NCBI GenBank assembly: GCA_003228915.1
Contig: QIGL01000025.1
Location: forward strand, 1 to 46,814
Source: Acidiferrobacteraceae bacterium
GTDB lineage: Bacteria > Pseudomonadota > Gammaproteobacteria > Acidiferrobacterales > SZUA-150
DNA: 46,814 nucleotides
Direction of reading: 5' to 3'
Notes under the pieces: generated by a model
Told to the model about the DNA's origin: nothing
Seen by the model: the letters and a program-made list of their open reading frames with translations, nothing else
The model's database searches: none
Made by a program: the position numbers and the translations under genes
Part shown: positions 25,773 to 33,913 of the stretch, piece by piece
How positions within the stretch are numbered: the first letter of the stretch is position 1
How the letters are laid out: each line of letters begins with the position of its first letter

Positions 25773-26335
25773 GGATTGGCAGGCGTTCGTCGGAATCACA
25801 GCGTTGAAAAAAATACCTCCTGTTATACGGACCTACAGAATTTATAAAAATCATTTATGTGGCGTGCTTCGGGTCAGTGCAACTGGAATCTGATTCTTTT
25901 TTCCTGCTATAGGAACCAGCAATAAATAAAATTTGGAATCTCTGATCAATTGTCATCTCGACCGCAGTGGTGTCATCTCGACCGCAGTGGTGTCATCTAG
26001 ACCGCAGTGGTGTCATCTCGAGATCTCAACCCACGGAACTTCCGTAGCATCAGGAAGTGACAAGATTCCTCCACTTTGGTCGGAATGACAAACATATCAG
26101 GAAGTGACAAGATTCCTCCACTTTGGTCGGAATGACAAACATATCAGGAAGCTAAAAGATTCCTCTGTCATCTCGACCGCAGTGGTGTCATCTCGACCGC
26201 AGTGGAGAGATCTCAACCCACGGAACTTCAGTAGCATCAGGAAGTGACAAGATTCCTCCACTTTGGTCGGAATGACAAATATAGATCGGAATGACAAACG
26301 TATATTGATCAGAGTTTCCTAAAATACACGGCTCA
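25773..26335. other. Convergent intergenic region between the RND pump and proB
   Basis: 563 bases with no credible gene. Most of it is the expanded copy B of the MITE-like element (25935-26322). The first ~160 bases show no terminator or other feature I can support. Confidence 0.6.
25935..26322. repeat. MITE-like element, copy B, with internal tandem expansion
   Basis: Same family as 15670-15847 but ~390 bp. The 20-bp unit TGTCATCTCGACCGCAGTGG occurs at 25951, 25971 and 25991 (the third with one mismatch), with a partial unit at 26011. A 47-bp unit is then tandemly doubled (26049-26095, 26096-26142), and two further 20-bp units lie at 26166 and 26186. It ends with ATTGATCAGAGTTTCCT. It appears to be a nested duplication of the basic element. 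Confidence 0.85.
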
Positions 26336-27472
26336 TTAAACAAGCGCCATGTTGTCCCGGTGAATTAACTCGGCCTCATCCACGTAACCGAGTATCGATT
26401 CTATTTTGTCACTGGCCTGACCAATTATCCTGCTCGCTTCTTCGGCATTGTAATTGACCAGGCCACGGGCGACCTCTGTACCGTTATCATCGACACAAGT
26501 CACCACCTCGCCGCGTAAAAAATTACCCTGCACTTCTTTAACGCCAACTGGCAACAAACTGCGACCGGATTCACGCAACACTTTTACGGCACCGGCATCA
26601 AGCACCAGTTTGCCATCGGATTTTGCATGGCCAGCCAACCAGTGCTTCCGTGCTTTTACCGGAGTTTTCTCTGGTGCCAGGGTCGTGCCAACAGGGTCGC
26701 TGGAATTTTTGGCCAGTATTCGTGTAATGACATTATTTTCGCGGCCGTTAGCTATCACCGTGGTGGCGCCGGATAAAGCGGCCTGTTGCGCCGCCTGTAA
26801 TTTGGTTGCCATGCCGCCACGCCCCAGGGTATTGGCGCCACCGGCCATGGCCGTCAAAACCGCATCACCGGCCCTGCCTTTTGTGATCAACCTGGCATCG
26901 GCATGTTGTGTCGGATCACGATCATACAAGCCTTGCTGATCGGTGAGAATTATCAATAAATCAGCCGCTATTAAATTAACCACCAGGGCTGCCAGCCTGT
27001 CATTATCGCCCAGGCGAATTTCTTCTGTGGCTACCGTGTCATTTTCATTTATGACCGGGATCACGTCCATGCTCAATAAACCAGATAAGGTACTGCGAGC
27101 ATTCAGGTAACGCGCCCGATCTTCCATGTCGTCGTGGGTCAGCAATACCTGTGCGGTATGGCGGCCATGTTTTTGAAAAGCTGACTCATAGGTCTGGATC
27201 AATCCCATTTGGCCAATGGCTGCTAGTGCCTGCAACTGGTGCAAGGCGTGCGGCCGTTCAGATAAATCCATACGATGCATGCCCACGGCGACAGCACCTG
27301 AAGTGACCAACAAAACTTCAAAACCCTGCTCCCGCGCCTGGTTCATTTGCTGCACCCAGTTTTCGATAGCCTGGGTATCCACGCCCTGCCCGGCTTTTGC
27401 CAGCAAGGCGCTGCCAATTTTGACAACAACTCGCCCTTTTCGCTGATTATTTCCGGACTTATCAGTCATCAT
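26336..27472 (-). CDS. proB: Glutamate 5-kinase
   Basis: A 378-residue cytosolic enzyme phosphorylating glutamate, the first step of proline synthesis. The amino-acid kinase domain has [47 protein letters not shown] and [13 protein letters not shown]-like [28 protein letters not shown] binds nucleotide. A C-terminal PUA domain covers about 285-370. Length fits the PUA-containing form. The start overlaps the obgE stop by about 10 bases; ATG 27472 and ATG 27469 are adjacent alternatives. The rplU-rpmA-obgE-proB order is common in gammaproteobacteria. Confidence 0.97.
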   Translation of the reverse strand: MMTDKSGNNQRKGRVVVKIGSALLAKAGQGVDTQAIENWVQQMNQAREQGFEVLLVTSGAVAVGMHRMDLSERPHALHQLQALAAIGQMGLIQTYESAFQKHGRHTAQVLLTHDDMEDRARYLNARSTLSGLLSMDVIPVINENDTVATEEIRLGDNDRLAALVVNLIAADLLIILTDQQGLYDRDPTQHADARLITKGRAGDAVLTAMAGGANTLGRGGMATKLQAAQQAALSGATTVIANGRENNVITRILAKNSSDPVGTTLAPEKTPVKARKHWLAGHAKSDGKLVLDAGAVKVLRESGRSLLPVGVKEVQGNFLRGEVVTCVDDNGTEVARGLVNYNAEEASRIIGQASDKIESILGYVDEAELIHRDNMALV

Positions 27473-28571
27473 TTTTCTCTTCGTTCAACGCCGCTTCATT
27501 ATTCAATTCTACCGAATCATTATTCACATCATCCAGCTCTGCCAATTCTTGATTCATTTCATTCAACGCTTCTATACGCAACATCAGGTTACCAGTGAGT
27601 TTGTTACAGGCCTCGCCCTTAAGTGCAGATATTTTATGCACAGGTCCGGTCCAGTCCAATCCATCGATAACCGCCTGGCAACGACTTTCACGATCTTCGT
27701 CTGCCAACATATCGATTTTGTTTAATACCAGCCAGCGTTCCCGGTTGGCCAGGTCATCACTGAATGCAGCCAGCTCTTTGACCAGGGACCGGGCGTCGGC
27801 AACAGGATCAGCACCGGGATCCAGTGGTGCGACATCTACCAGGTGCAACAATATGCGGGTGCGATTCAGGTGCTTCAAAAACTGCACGCCCAGGCCCACC
27901 CCTGCAGCTGCCCCTTCAATCAATCCGGGGATATCGGCAATTACAAAACTTTGATGGCTGCCGACACGGACAACTCCCAGGTTTGGATATAAAGTGGTAA
28001 ATGGATAATCGGCAACCTTGGGCCTGGCTTGTGATACCGCCCGCAAAAAGGTTGATTTGCCGGCATTAGGCTGACCAAGCAAACCCACGTCCGCCAATAC
28101 CTGTAACTCGAGCTTAAGTTCCCTGCTATCTCCAGGTGTGCCCGGTATAGTTCGCCTGGGTGCCTGGTTGGTGCTGGACTTGAACCTGGCATTACCCACG
28201 CCACCCTGGCCACCCCGTGCGACTTCAAGTCGTTGACCTTCCTCGGTGACTTCACCAATCTTTTCTTCGGTATCGGCCTCCCAAACAACTGTGCCCAGTG
28301 GCACCTGGATCTCCAGATCTTCGCCTGATTTACCCGTTCGGTTTCTGCCTTTACCGGCAACCCCTGCCTCGGCACGAAAACGCCGGGTATGCCTGAAATC
28401 TGCCAGGGTATTCAGGCCTGTCTGACCGACGAGAAATACCGAGCCGCCACGACCACCATTGCCACCATCGGGACCGCCCCGGGGGACAAATTTTTCACGT
28501 AGAAAACTACAGCAGCCATTGCCGCCCTTGCCGGCGTCGACAGTAATTGTTGCGTCATCAATAAACTTCAT
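27462..28571 (-). CDS. obgE: Obg-family GTPase (ribosome assembly, stress control)
   Basis: 369 residues. A glycine-rich Obg fold opens the protein ([18 protein letters not shown], then [12 protein letters not shown]). The G domain has the P-loop GQPNAGKST, switch [11 protein letters not shown] and specificity motif NKID, followed by a short acidic C-terminal tail rich in Asn, Glu and Asp. An essential GTPase associated with the 50S subunit. It starts at ATG 28571 and overlaps proB at its 3' end. A MITE-like element and the rpmA terminator separate it from rpmA, so obgE probably has its own promoter or depends on read-through. Confidence 0.97.
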   Translation of the reverse strand: MKFIDDATITVDAGKGGNGCCSFLREKFVPRGGPDGGNGGRGGSVFLVGQTGLNTLADFRHTRRFRAEAGVAGKGRNRTGKSGEDLEIQVPLGTVVWEADTEEKIGEVTEEGQRLEVARGGQGGVGNARFKSSTNQAPRRTIPGTPGDSRELKLELQVLADVGLLGQPNAGKSTFLRAVSQARPKVADYPFTTLYPNLGVVRVGSHQSFVIADIPGLIEGAAAGVGLGVQFLKHLNRTRILLHLVDVAPLDPGADPVADARSLVKELAAFSDDLANRERWLVLNKIDMLADEDRESRCQAVIDGLDWTGPVHKISALKGEACNKLTGNLMLRIEALNEMNQELAELDDVNNDSVELNNEAALNEEKNDD

Positions 28572-28637
28572 AGTCTTACGTTACCCATTATTTGTAGTTG
28601 ATAGCAATAAATTGCGCTAATTAAATAAAAGCCTGAT

Positions 28638-28829
28638 GAAGCTCTGATCAATTGTCAACTCGACCGCAGTGGTGTCATCTCGACCGCAGTGGTGTCATCT
28701 CGACCGCAGTGGAGAGATCTCAACCCACGGAACTTCAGTAGTATCAGGAAGCAGCAAGATTCCTCCACTTCGGTCGGAATGACAAACATTTCGGCTGGAA
28801 TGGCAAACATATATTGAACAGAGTTTCCC
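28638..28829. repeat. MITE-like element, copy C
   Basis: ~190 bp of the family at 15670-15847. It begins GAAGCTCTGATCAATTGTCA, contains three head-to-tail copies of the 20-bp unit (the first with one mismatch), and ends ATTGAACAGAGTTTCCCT. It fills most of the obgE-rpmA spacer (28572-28889), in which I see no gene. Confidence 0.85.
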
Positions 28830-28830
28830 T

Positions 28831-28870
28831 AAAAACAAAAAACCCCGCCCTGAAGCCAGGACGGGGTTTT
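28831..28870 (-). terminator. Rho-independent terminator of rplU-rpmA
   Basis: Reading the minus strand, AAAACCCCG (28870-28862) pairs with CGGGGTTTT (28847-28839). An inner 4-bp stem and 4-base loop close it, and a T-rich run follows to 28831. It begins 20 bases after the rpmA stop. Confidence 0.9.
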
Positions 28871-28889
28871 CAATCATAGCAATTGGGGC

Positions 28890-29150
28890 TCAGGCTGCCG
28901 CGATAATACTCACGGTCTTGCGTTTGCTGGGACCCTTGATATCAAATTTTACGGTGCCTGTTGCCTTGGCAAACAGGGTGTCATCCTTGCCTTTACCAAC
29001 GTTAGTGCCGGGATGAAACTTGGTGCCCCGCTGGCGTACCAGGATATTGCCCGCCAATACATTTTCGCCGGCATAACGTTTTACGCCCAGGCGTTTGGAT
29101 TCTGAATCACGGCCGTTTCTCGAACTACCGCCTGCTTTTTTATGTGCCAT
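28890..29150 (-). CDS. rpmA: 50S ribosomal protein L27
   Basis: 86 residues, basic. The N-terminus [20 protein letters not shown] and the [20 protein letters not shown] and [20 protein letters not shown] segments are those of L27, whose N-terminal arm reaches the peptidyl-transferase centre. Full length, no N-terminal processing motif. It lies 42 bases behind rplU and is followed by a strong terminator. Confidence 0.98.
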   Translation of the reverse strand: MAHKKAGGSSRNGRDSESKRLGVKRYAGENVLAGNILVRQRGTKFHPGTNVGKGKDDTLFAKATGTVKFDIKGPSKRKTVSIIAAA

Positions 29151-29192
29151 CTTGAATAACCTCTAAATTCTATATTTAACCAACTTGAGCCA

Positions 29193-29501
29193 TTATGAAA
29201 TACTGGTAATTTCCAGCTCAGTATAATCCTGCCGGTGGCCGGCCTGGTTACGATAATGCTTACGTCGTTTCATTTTAAAAATCCGGATTTTTTCGCCACG
29301 ACCATGGCCTACTACCTTGGCCTTGACGGATGCACCTTCAACGACCGGTTTACCGATACGAATATCCTTGCCATCCTGCACCAGGAGCACTTTTTCCAGG
29401 TCAATTGACTGTCCAGCCTCAACTGCCAGTTTTTCTACCCGAACGGTGTCACCAGGGGCTACCCGGTATTGTTTGCCACCGGTCTCTATAACCGCGTACA
29501 T
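29193..29501 (-). CDS. rplU: 50S ribosomal protein L21
   Basis: 102 residues. [40 protein letters not shown] and [20 protein letters not shown] are the L21 signatures, a 23S rRNA-binding protein. The start is ATG 29501, with an AGGAG Shine-Dalgarno 8 bases upstream. The adjacent ATG at 29504 would add one Met; a longer frame from 29546 adds residues L21 lacks. First gene of rplU-rpmA, divergent from ispB. Confidence 0.97.
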   Translation of the reverse strand: MYAVIETGGKQYRVAPGDTVRVEKLAVEAGQSIDLEKVLLVQDGKDIRIGKPVVEGASVKAKVVGHGRGEKIRIFKMKRRKHYRNQAGHRQDYTELEITSIS

Positions 29502-29615
29502 CATTGATTCTCCTGCCAGTTCACATGAAATAATCACCAAATCCATGGATTCGGTGCGATAGACTCAAAATCGAGGGCGGCAATTCTATCCACAGGGGCC
29601 GCTCAGGTCAAACCC

Positions 29616-29645
29616 TTGACAGGACAATCTCCGACCCCCTAGGAT
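29616..29645 (+). promoter_or_regulatory. Probable sigma-70 promoter of ispB
   Basis: A consensus TTGACA at 29616-29621, an 18-base spacer, and TAGGAT (4 of 6) at 29640-29645, about 25 bases before the ispB start codon. Confidence 0.55.
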
Positions 29646-29670
29646 TGCGCCCCCGATCAAGGCATATATT

Positions 29671-30672
29671 ATGGTATCAGAACTCAAAAAACCGGCGGAA
29701 TCCATGGATCAGGACGAAATTCAGACCCTGGTGGCCCCGGAAATGAAGGCCGTCGATACAGAAATCAGTGCCCGTTTAAGCTCTGAGGTGGCCCTGATCG
29801 GTGAATTGGGCGCTTATATCATCAATAGTGGTGGCAAGCGCCTGCGGCCAAACGTGGCCTTACTGGCCAGCCTGGCCTGTCATTACCAGGGGCAACAACA
29901 TGTCCTGATGGCCACCATTATCGAATTTATCCATACGGCCACCCTGCTCCATGATGATGTGGTGGATAGCTCCGAAATGCGACGCGGTGAATCCAGTGCT
30001 AACGCCGTTTGGGGTAATAGTGCCAGTGTCCTGGTAGGTGATTTTCTCTATTCCCGGGCCTTTGAAATGATGGTGGAACTGGACGATATGCGTATCATGC
30101 AGATACTGGCAAAAACGACCAATACCATTGCCGAGGGCGAAGTCATGCAGCTCATGAATTGCCATAATCCAGACACCAGTGAAGCGCGATATATCCACGT
30201 TATTCACAGTAAAACTGCCAAGCTGTTTCAAGCCGCCACCCAGCTCGGTGCAGTCATTGCCAAACAACCGGATGATATTGAAAAAGGGCTGGCAGATTAC
30301 GGCATGCATTTGGGGACCGCGTTTCAGCTCATAGATGACGTCCTGGATTATAGTCAGGACAGTGGCGTACTGGGGAAAAATGTCGGTGATGACCTGGCCG
30401 AAGGCAAACCCACCCTGCCCCTGATCCATGCTATGCAAAATGGCGGTCCTGAACAAAAAGAATTATTGCGCGCCGCCATTAAAACTGGTGGGCTTGAACA
30501 AATCGATGCGGTAGTAGCAGCGCTTAAGGAGACCGGATCAATCGCCTATACAGCCAAACGGGCAGAACGTGAGGCAGAACTGGCAGTCCAGGCACTGGCC
30601 CCGGTACCGGAATCGCAATACAAGCAGGCGCTCATGGATCTGGCGCTATTGTCTGTACATCGAAATTTTTAA
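29671..30672 (+). CDS. ispB: Polyprenyl (octaprenyl-type) diphosphate synthase
   Basis: A 333-residue trans-prenyltransferase that elongates FPP with IPP to the quinone side chain. The first Asp-rich motif is LLHDDVVDSSEMRRG and the second LIDDVLDYSQD; GGKRLRPNVALLA and GEVMQLMNC are also family segments. Chain length (likely C40) follows from the family, not from residues I can prove. It is divergent from rplU, as in E. coli, and followed by tRNA-Pro. It uses IPP/DMAPP produced by the ispH pathway in this window. Confidence 0.94.
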   Translation: MVSELKKPAESMDQDEIQTLVAPEMKAVDTEISARLSSEVALIGELGAYIINSGGKRLRPNVALLASLACHYQGQQHVLMATIIEFIHTATLLHDDVVDSSEMRRGESSANAVWGNSASVLVGDFLYSRAFEMMVELDDMRIMQILAKTTNTIAEGEVMQLMNCHNPDTSEARYIHVIHSKTAKLFQAATQLGAVIAKQPDDIEKGLADYGMHLGTAFQLIDDVLDYSQDSGVLGKNVGDDLAEGKPTLPLIHAMQNGGPEQKELLRAAIKTGGLEQIDAVVAALKETGSIAYTAKRAEREAELAVQALAPVPESQYKQALMDLALLSVHRNF

Positions 30673-30686
30673 TTAAGCTCGAAAAA

Positions 30687-30763
30687 CGGGGTGTAGCTCA
30701 GCCTGGTAGAGTACTGCCTTCGGGAGGCAGGAGCCGAGAGTTCGAATCTCTCCACCCCGACCA
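30687..30763 (+). tRNA. tRNA-Pro (anticodon CGG)
   Basis: 77 nt with a complete cloverleaf. Acceptor CGGGGTG pairs with CACCCCG, and the D-stem is GCTC/GAGT. The anticodon stem CTGCC/GGCAG holds loop TTCGGGA, giving anticodon CGG. The T-stem GAGAG/CTCTC carries TTCGAAT, and CCA is encoded. It reads CCG codons. Its 3' 46 bases are repeated exactly at 32265-32310. Confidence 0.96.
30718..30763 (+). repeat. attL-type site (tRNA-Pro 3' half)
   Basis: 46 bp from the anticodon loop to CCA, inside the tRNA gene. Identical to 32265-32310; identity stops right after CCA. Confidence 0.8.
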
Positions 30764-31255
30764 ATTAAAACAAGGGCTTACATTACTTGTTTGCACTTAC
30801 TCAGCCACACTCACCACAATCTCTTACCATTATATGCTTAGTCTTTCCTGATCTTTCCTATATAGGATTGTGGCAAGGATGTGGTAAATCTGTGATTTCT
30901 GAATTACTGGGTGCTAAAATTGTAAATGGATCCCACTTAAGGGCTTCAAAGGAGGTCAATCTTGACCAACATATTGAATGTCCCGTCTTCGCTCTTGGTG
31001 TAGAGACCAGGATAATCTAACTCAGCGGGATCTAGGTGGCATAGCCTGAATGGATAACCCCTGAAAAGAGGCCCTTCCGATAATCTCTACAATTGTCGGA
31101 TCCAAAGGATAGGGTGTGAATGGCGTGTAATAGAGCGTTTGTCTGTGAAGCATCGTCCAGAGTTAGTATACCTGGTTGAAACTTATAGCCGATCTTTCAA
31201 AGGTAGCGAAGACGCTGTTCATGCCACCGCTTTTAATTAAACATTTATGTAAATG
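30764..31255. other. Gene-free left part of the tRNA-Pro island
   Basis: 492 bases with no gene I can support. It contains a 17-bp repeat (30839-30855), a TGTGGCAAGGATGTGG stretch at about 30870, and a perfect-looking AAAGGAGGT Shine-Dalgarno at 30949. That leads only to a 13-codon TTG frame. At about 31050-31243 a ~60-codon open stretch without a start codon ends in a TAA shared with the island's AT-rich spacer. The overall look is decayed coding DNA, possibly a former integrase region, but the encoded peptides are not recognisable. Confidence 0.45.
30839..30855 (+). repeat. 17-bp direct repeat, left copy
   Basis: TAGTCTTTCCTGATCTT, identical to 32239-32255. It lies 76 bp inside the left attachment repeat. 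Confidence 0.75.
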
Positions 31256-32122
31256 TTAGTCTAGATCTAACTGCTCCGACTTATTTATATGTTTTTTTAC
31301 CCGCTTAATTTCGTGTTTGACAACAAGTTTGCCGCGACTATATTTTTGTTCACTATATAAATCGACAATCAACATATCTCCTTTTGAAAATGGTTCACCG
31401 CTATTAATCCGGGCTAAAAAAACTTCATCATCAATTGAAGCGCTAAAGCGACTTTGGCCATCATAAAATTCCCATTTATTTCCATCTCTAAATTTTATAG
31501 ATTCAATATACAGAGCTTTTTCTACCGTGCTTTCAATTACTGTTTGGTCGCGAGATATATCTGTAAAACAATCACGATCCTCTCGAACAACTGTTACAAC
31601 ATCTTTCAAATCCTTATCTTCTATTTCAATTTCAGTTATACCCGCCTGGTCCATTGGTTTCTGTATTAATTGCTCTAAAGCATCGCCGGCTTTCGGATCG
31701 TTGATAAGCACTGTGATGTTTTGGGTAAAATACTCAACATCCCCATTAATATTTGTCAGGCCAAAATTATCGTTATCCTGATTTTTTACAATCGATTCTG
31801 GTGGTTTTCCTTTAAGAAATTTCCATGCCCTAATACTGTCTTTAAGTATTCCCCATATCTCGCTCGCTGTTACAGGAGTAAGTAATGCTGCCTGCCCAAT
31901 AGCAGCTGCATATACAAGGAACTCGAATGACATGGAACCAGTTGGCGATACACTGCTAACCTTTGTCTCAACCTTAGCGCCAGCTCCGAATGAGGCGCGA
32001 GACATTGCGCCAACAAAATCTCCAAAAGCCATCATTGCTGTGGCGGCAGCGTAGTACCCCAATTCGCCATCGTCAGTTTCACCTCCACGGTAATGAAGCA
32101 CGAGATGTCCTTTATCTGCCAT
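31256..32122 (-). CDS. Uncharacterised island cargo protein
   Basis: 288 residues; no function assigned. The start is ATG 32122, behind GGGAG five bases upstream (an upstream GTG at 32128 sits in the ribosome-binding site). Residues ~5-75 read HLVLHYRGGETDDGELGYYA and then SSVSPTGSMSFEFLV. A weakly hydrophobic helix (AAAIGQAALLTPV) follows, then a charged middle with GDVEYFTQNITVLIND. The ~80-residue C-terminal part is beta-rich (KWEFYDGQSRFSASIDDEVF, then KGDMLIVDLYSEQ), ending very basic and then acidic. The layout recalls DUF7946-like hypothetical proteins, from memory and unverified. As the only cargo of a tRNA island it could be a defence or fitness gene; that is inference. Confidence 0.75.
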   Translation of the reverse strand: MADKGHLVLHYRGGETDDGELGYYAAATAMMAFGDFVGAMSRASFGAGAKVETKVSSVSPTGSMSFEFLVYAAAIGQAALLTPVTASEIWGILKDSIRAWKFLKGKPPESIVKNQDNDNFGLTNINGDVEYFTQNITVLINDPKAGDALEQLIQKPMDQAGITEIEIEDKDLKDVVTVVREDRDCFTDISRDQTVIESTVEKALYIESIKFRDGNKWEFYDGQSRFSASIDDEVFLARINSGEPFSKGDMLIVDLYSEQKYSRGKLVVKHEIKRVKKHINKSEQLDLD

Positions 32123-32238
32123 AGTCACTCCCTTTAAGAAGAACGGAAATATTAATGAAAAACACGCCTACTCACTATAACTATTTGTGGCAACAGTGTG
32201 ACACAAAGGTAGCGAATGGCGCTATTACTCTTTATTCC

Positions 32239-32255
32239 TAGTCTTTCCTGATCTT
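32239..32255 (+). repeat. 17-bp direct repeat, right copy
   Basis: TAGTCTTTCCTGATCTT, nine bases before the right attachment repeat. Same orientation as 30839-30855. Possibly integrase arm-type sites or a trace of an earlier integration. Confidence 0.75.
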
Positions 32256-32264
32256 ACACTTTTA

Positions 32265-32310
32265 CTTCGGGAGGCAGGAGCCGAGAGTTCGAATCTCTCC
32301 ACCCCGACCA
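32265..32310 (+). repeat. attR-type site (duplicate of tRNA-Pro 3' half)
   Basis: A perfect 46-bp copy of 30718-30763, from the anticodon loop to CCA, without the 5' half of a tRNA. It lies 10 bases from the end of the polysaccharide locus. Confidence 0.8.
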
Positions 32311-32319
32311 TTAATTTAC

Positions 32320-33870
32320 CTAAGATCTGGTTTTATCTTTTTTGAAAATCAGCAATTCATCTCCGAACTGATTTTTCAACCTCTTTGCAGGCGGGCTGCC
32401 TACCAGGTTAATGATTTCCTTTTCCTGCTCTTTGTATTTTTTCTTGATACTAATAGCGATATAATCAAAATTCCTTCCTTGATTATTTTTTAATATTTTG
32501 TACACGTCTTCCCGTTCGTATGGTCGTACATTTACCCATGCGTCTACATCAACACGCTTGTACGGATTTCGGCCTGCGTAGTAAGTTATTGCTATGTCGG
32601 TACTTAATAATTTCTCATCTGATTTAATTTGTTGTTTTATCCAGAGGCCGCCATCTTTGTAATGGTTCTTACCAGTAAATGTAGCCAGGCTCGGTAGCGA
32701 CGCCACGATAATTAAAAGAACAGTGACAGGAAAAAACCACCGGATGACAACATTGTTGTTTCTGCTATCTTTCCAGTCCTGGTACATATTTGAAAGAATA
32801 AAGGGCACTGGCAGCAAAACGGTTAAGCTGAGCGCCAGTGGGAAGCGACCGGTAATGAAATAATATTTTAGCAGTGCGCCAGTTAAAATTAGTAATTGGA
32901 TAATAATAAGTATTATCCATGCATTCCTGACCCTGTCTTCACTAAATATTACATACTTGCGCCAACTATAAATTAATATAAATGTGTAAGCCAAAGTAAT
33001 ACTTTGAATCACTTCACTAAAAAGAATGATTATTAATGTAGCAAATAAGGCAACAGGGGCATAACTTTCAGAATATTGCGTCAACAAAGTTCGCATCTGT
33101 TCTAGTCGCACTGAGTACTCAGCAATAGAACCTGCCATAAATCTATTTGCAAGATCGAATATACCCTCTATTCCTGAGTAATTAGCATTATTCAGACGAC
33201 TCCCCGCAAACCACCATGCCAATAATAAAAATGTGGCAAGTAATACAAGACCGAACGTTGCGCCGATCTTGATGCGTTTTTTTCTTGAGTCTGCAAATAC
33301 AAACCAGGAAATAAAAGGCAGACTAATTAATATAGCAATCGCTTCAATTCGGAATAATGCAGCAATAACAAGCAATATAGACCAGAGGACAGGTAAGTAC
33401 CATTCCGGCTTGACAAGATGCCTGAAAAAAACAAACAGGCTCAGCATATAAAATGCCAGGTACCCGAAGTCGCGACTAATAAAAGAACGATAACGATTAA
33501 TACCTGAAAATAAAAGTATAACAATTACAGCAAATATAATGACCCGTTGATCCCCGCCAAGTAACCTGACAGTAGAAATAAAACTTATAGTAATAATTAT
33601 TGCCAGGATAATGTTTAACAGGTATGCAATTACCTCGCTAGACAAGCCCGATACATTACTCAAACCAGCTAACATGAATGAGTAAAATGGCCAACGATAA
33701 ATATTGAACGCATTTGAATAGTTGCCATCCTGTATTGTCTCGGAAACCAGGATATATAAAAAACCATCGTTATTAATCACAGGGTCAATATAAATCGACC
33801 AGAATGAAAATAGCAGGCTAATACCTCCTGCGATTATTAGGATGTTTCGGTTAGTTATTTGATGATTCAT
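32320..33870 (-). CDS. Multi-spanning membrane glycosyltransferase (GT-C fold, PMT/ArnT-like)
   Basis: 516 residues with about 10-12 membrane helices. The first periplasmic loop has INNDGFLYI, an acidic residue placed as in GT-C polyprenyl-phosphate-sugar transferases, and a second loop begins YRSFISRDFGYLAFYML. The C-terminal ~110 residues form a soluble domain with DIAITYYAGRNPYKRVDVDAW. Such proteins transfer a sugar from a lipid carrier to a glycan or protein on the outer face of the inner membrane. It is the last gene of the polysaccharide operon. Specific donor and acceptor cannot be read. The class call is moderate, from topology and the DG/RD loop motifs. Confidence 0.75.
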   Translation of the reverse strand: MNHQITNRNILIIAGGISLLFSFWSIYIDPVINNDGFLYILVSETIQDGNYSNAFNIYRWPFYSFMLAGLSNVSGLSSEVIAYLLNIILAIIITISFISTVRLLGGDQRVIIFAVIVILLFSGINRYRSFISRDFGYLAFYMLSLFVFFRHLVKPEWYLPVLWSILLVIAALFRIEAIAILISLPFISWFVFADSRKKRIKIGATFGLVLLATFLLLAWWFAGSRLNNANYSGIEGIFDLANRFMAGSIAEYSVRLEQMRTLLTQYSESYAPVALFATLIIILFSEVIQSITLAYTFILIYSWRKYVIFSEDRVRNAWIILIIIQLLILTGALLKYYFITGRFPLALSLTVLLPVPFILSNMYQDWKDSRNNNVVIRWFFPVTVLLIIVASLPSLATFTGKNHYKDGGLWIKQQIKSDEKLLSTDIAITYYAGRNPYKRVDVDAWVNVRPYEREDVYKILKNNQGRNFDYIAISIKKKYKEQEKEIINLVGSPPAKRLKNQFGDELLIFKKDKTRS

Positions 33871-33913
33871 TAATATAATTTTACTTTGTATACTGCTGGC
33901 TCATAATGCTACC

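Larger units (their letters stand above)
30718..32310. mobile_element. Mini-island integrated at tRNA-Pro
   Basis: Bounded by a perfect 46-bp direct repeat, 30718-30763 (the tRNA 3' half) and 32265-32310. This is the footprint left by tyrosine-recombinase integration at a tRNA gene. The unit is ~1.55 kb and holds one complete gene (31256-32122, minus). No intact integrase is present, so it is either a remnant that lost its integrase or a non-autonomous element moved in trans. A 17-bp direct repeat also lies near both ends. Confidence 0.8.

Noticed and set aside
25951-26205. Possible CRISPR array made of 20-bp units
   Set aside because: The units are directly abutting with no unique spacers, no cas genes are nearby, and the same unit occurs in the dispersed element copies.
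26097-26297. 66-codon minus-strand frame in the repeat region
   Set aside because: It is made entirely of the MITE-like repeat.
30787-31020. 77-codon TTG frame after tRNA-Pro, possibly an integrase N-terminus (CGKSVISELLGAKIVNG)
   Set aside because: The resemblance to integrase starts is too weak, there is no credible start, and no downstream integrase motifs are present in any frame.
31050-31243. ~60-codon open stretch (RVIERLSVKHRPELVYLVET) ending at TAA
   Set aside because: There is no start codon or ribosome-binding site, and the peptide matches no family I know. Kept only as a note on decayed DNA.
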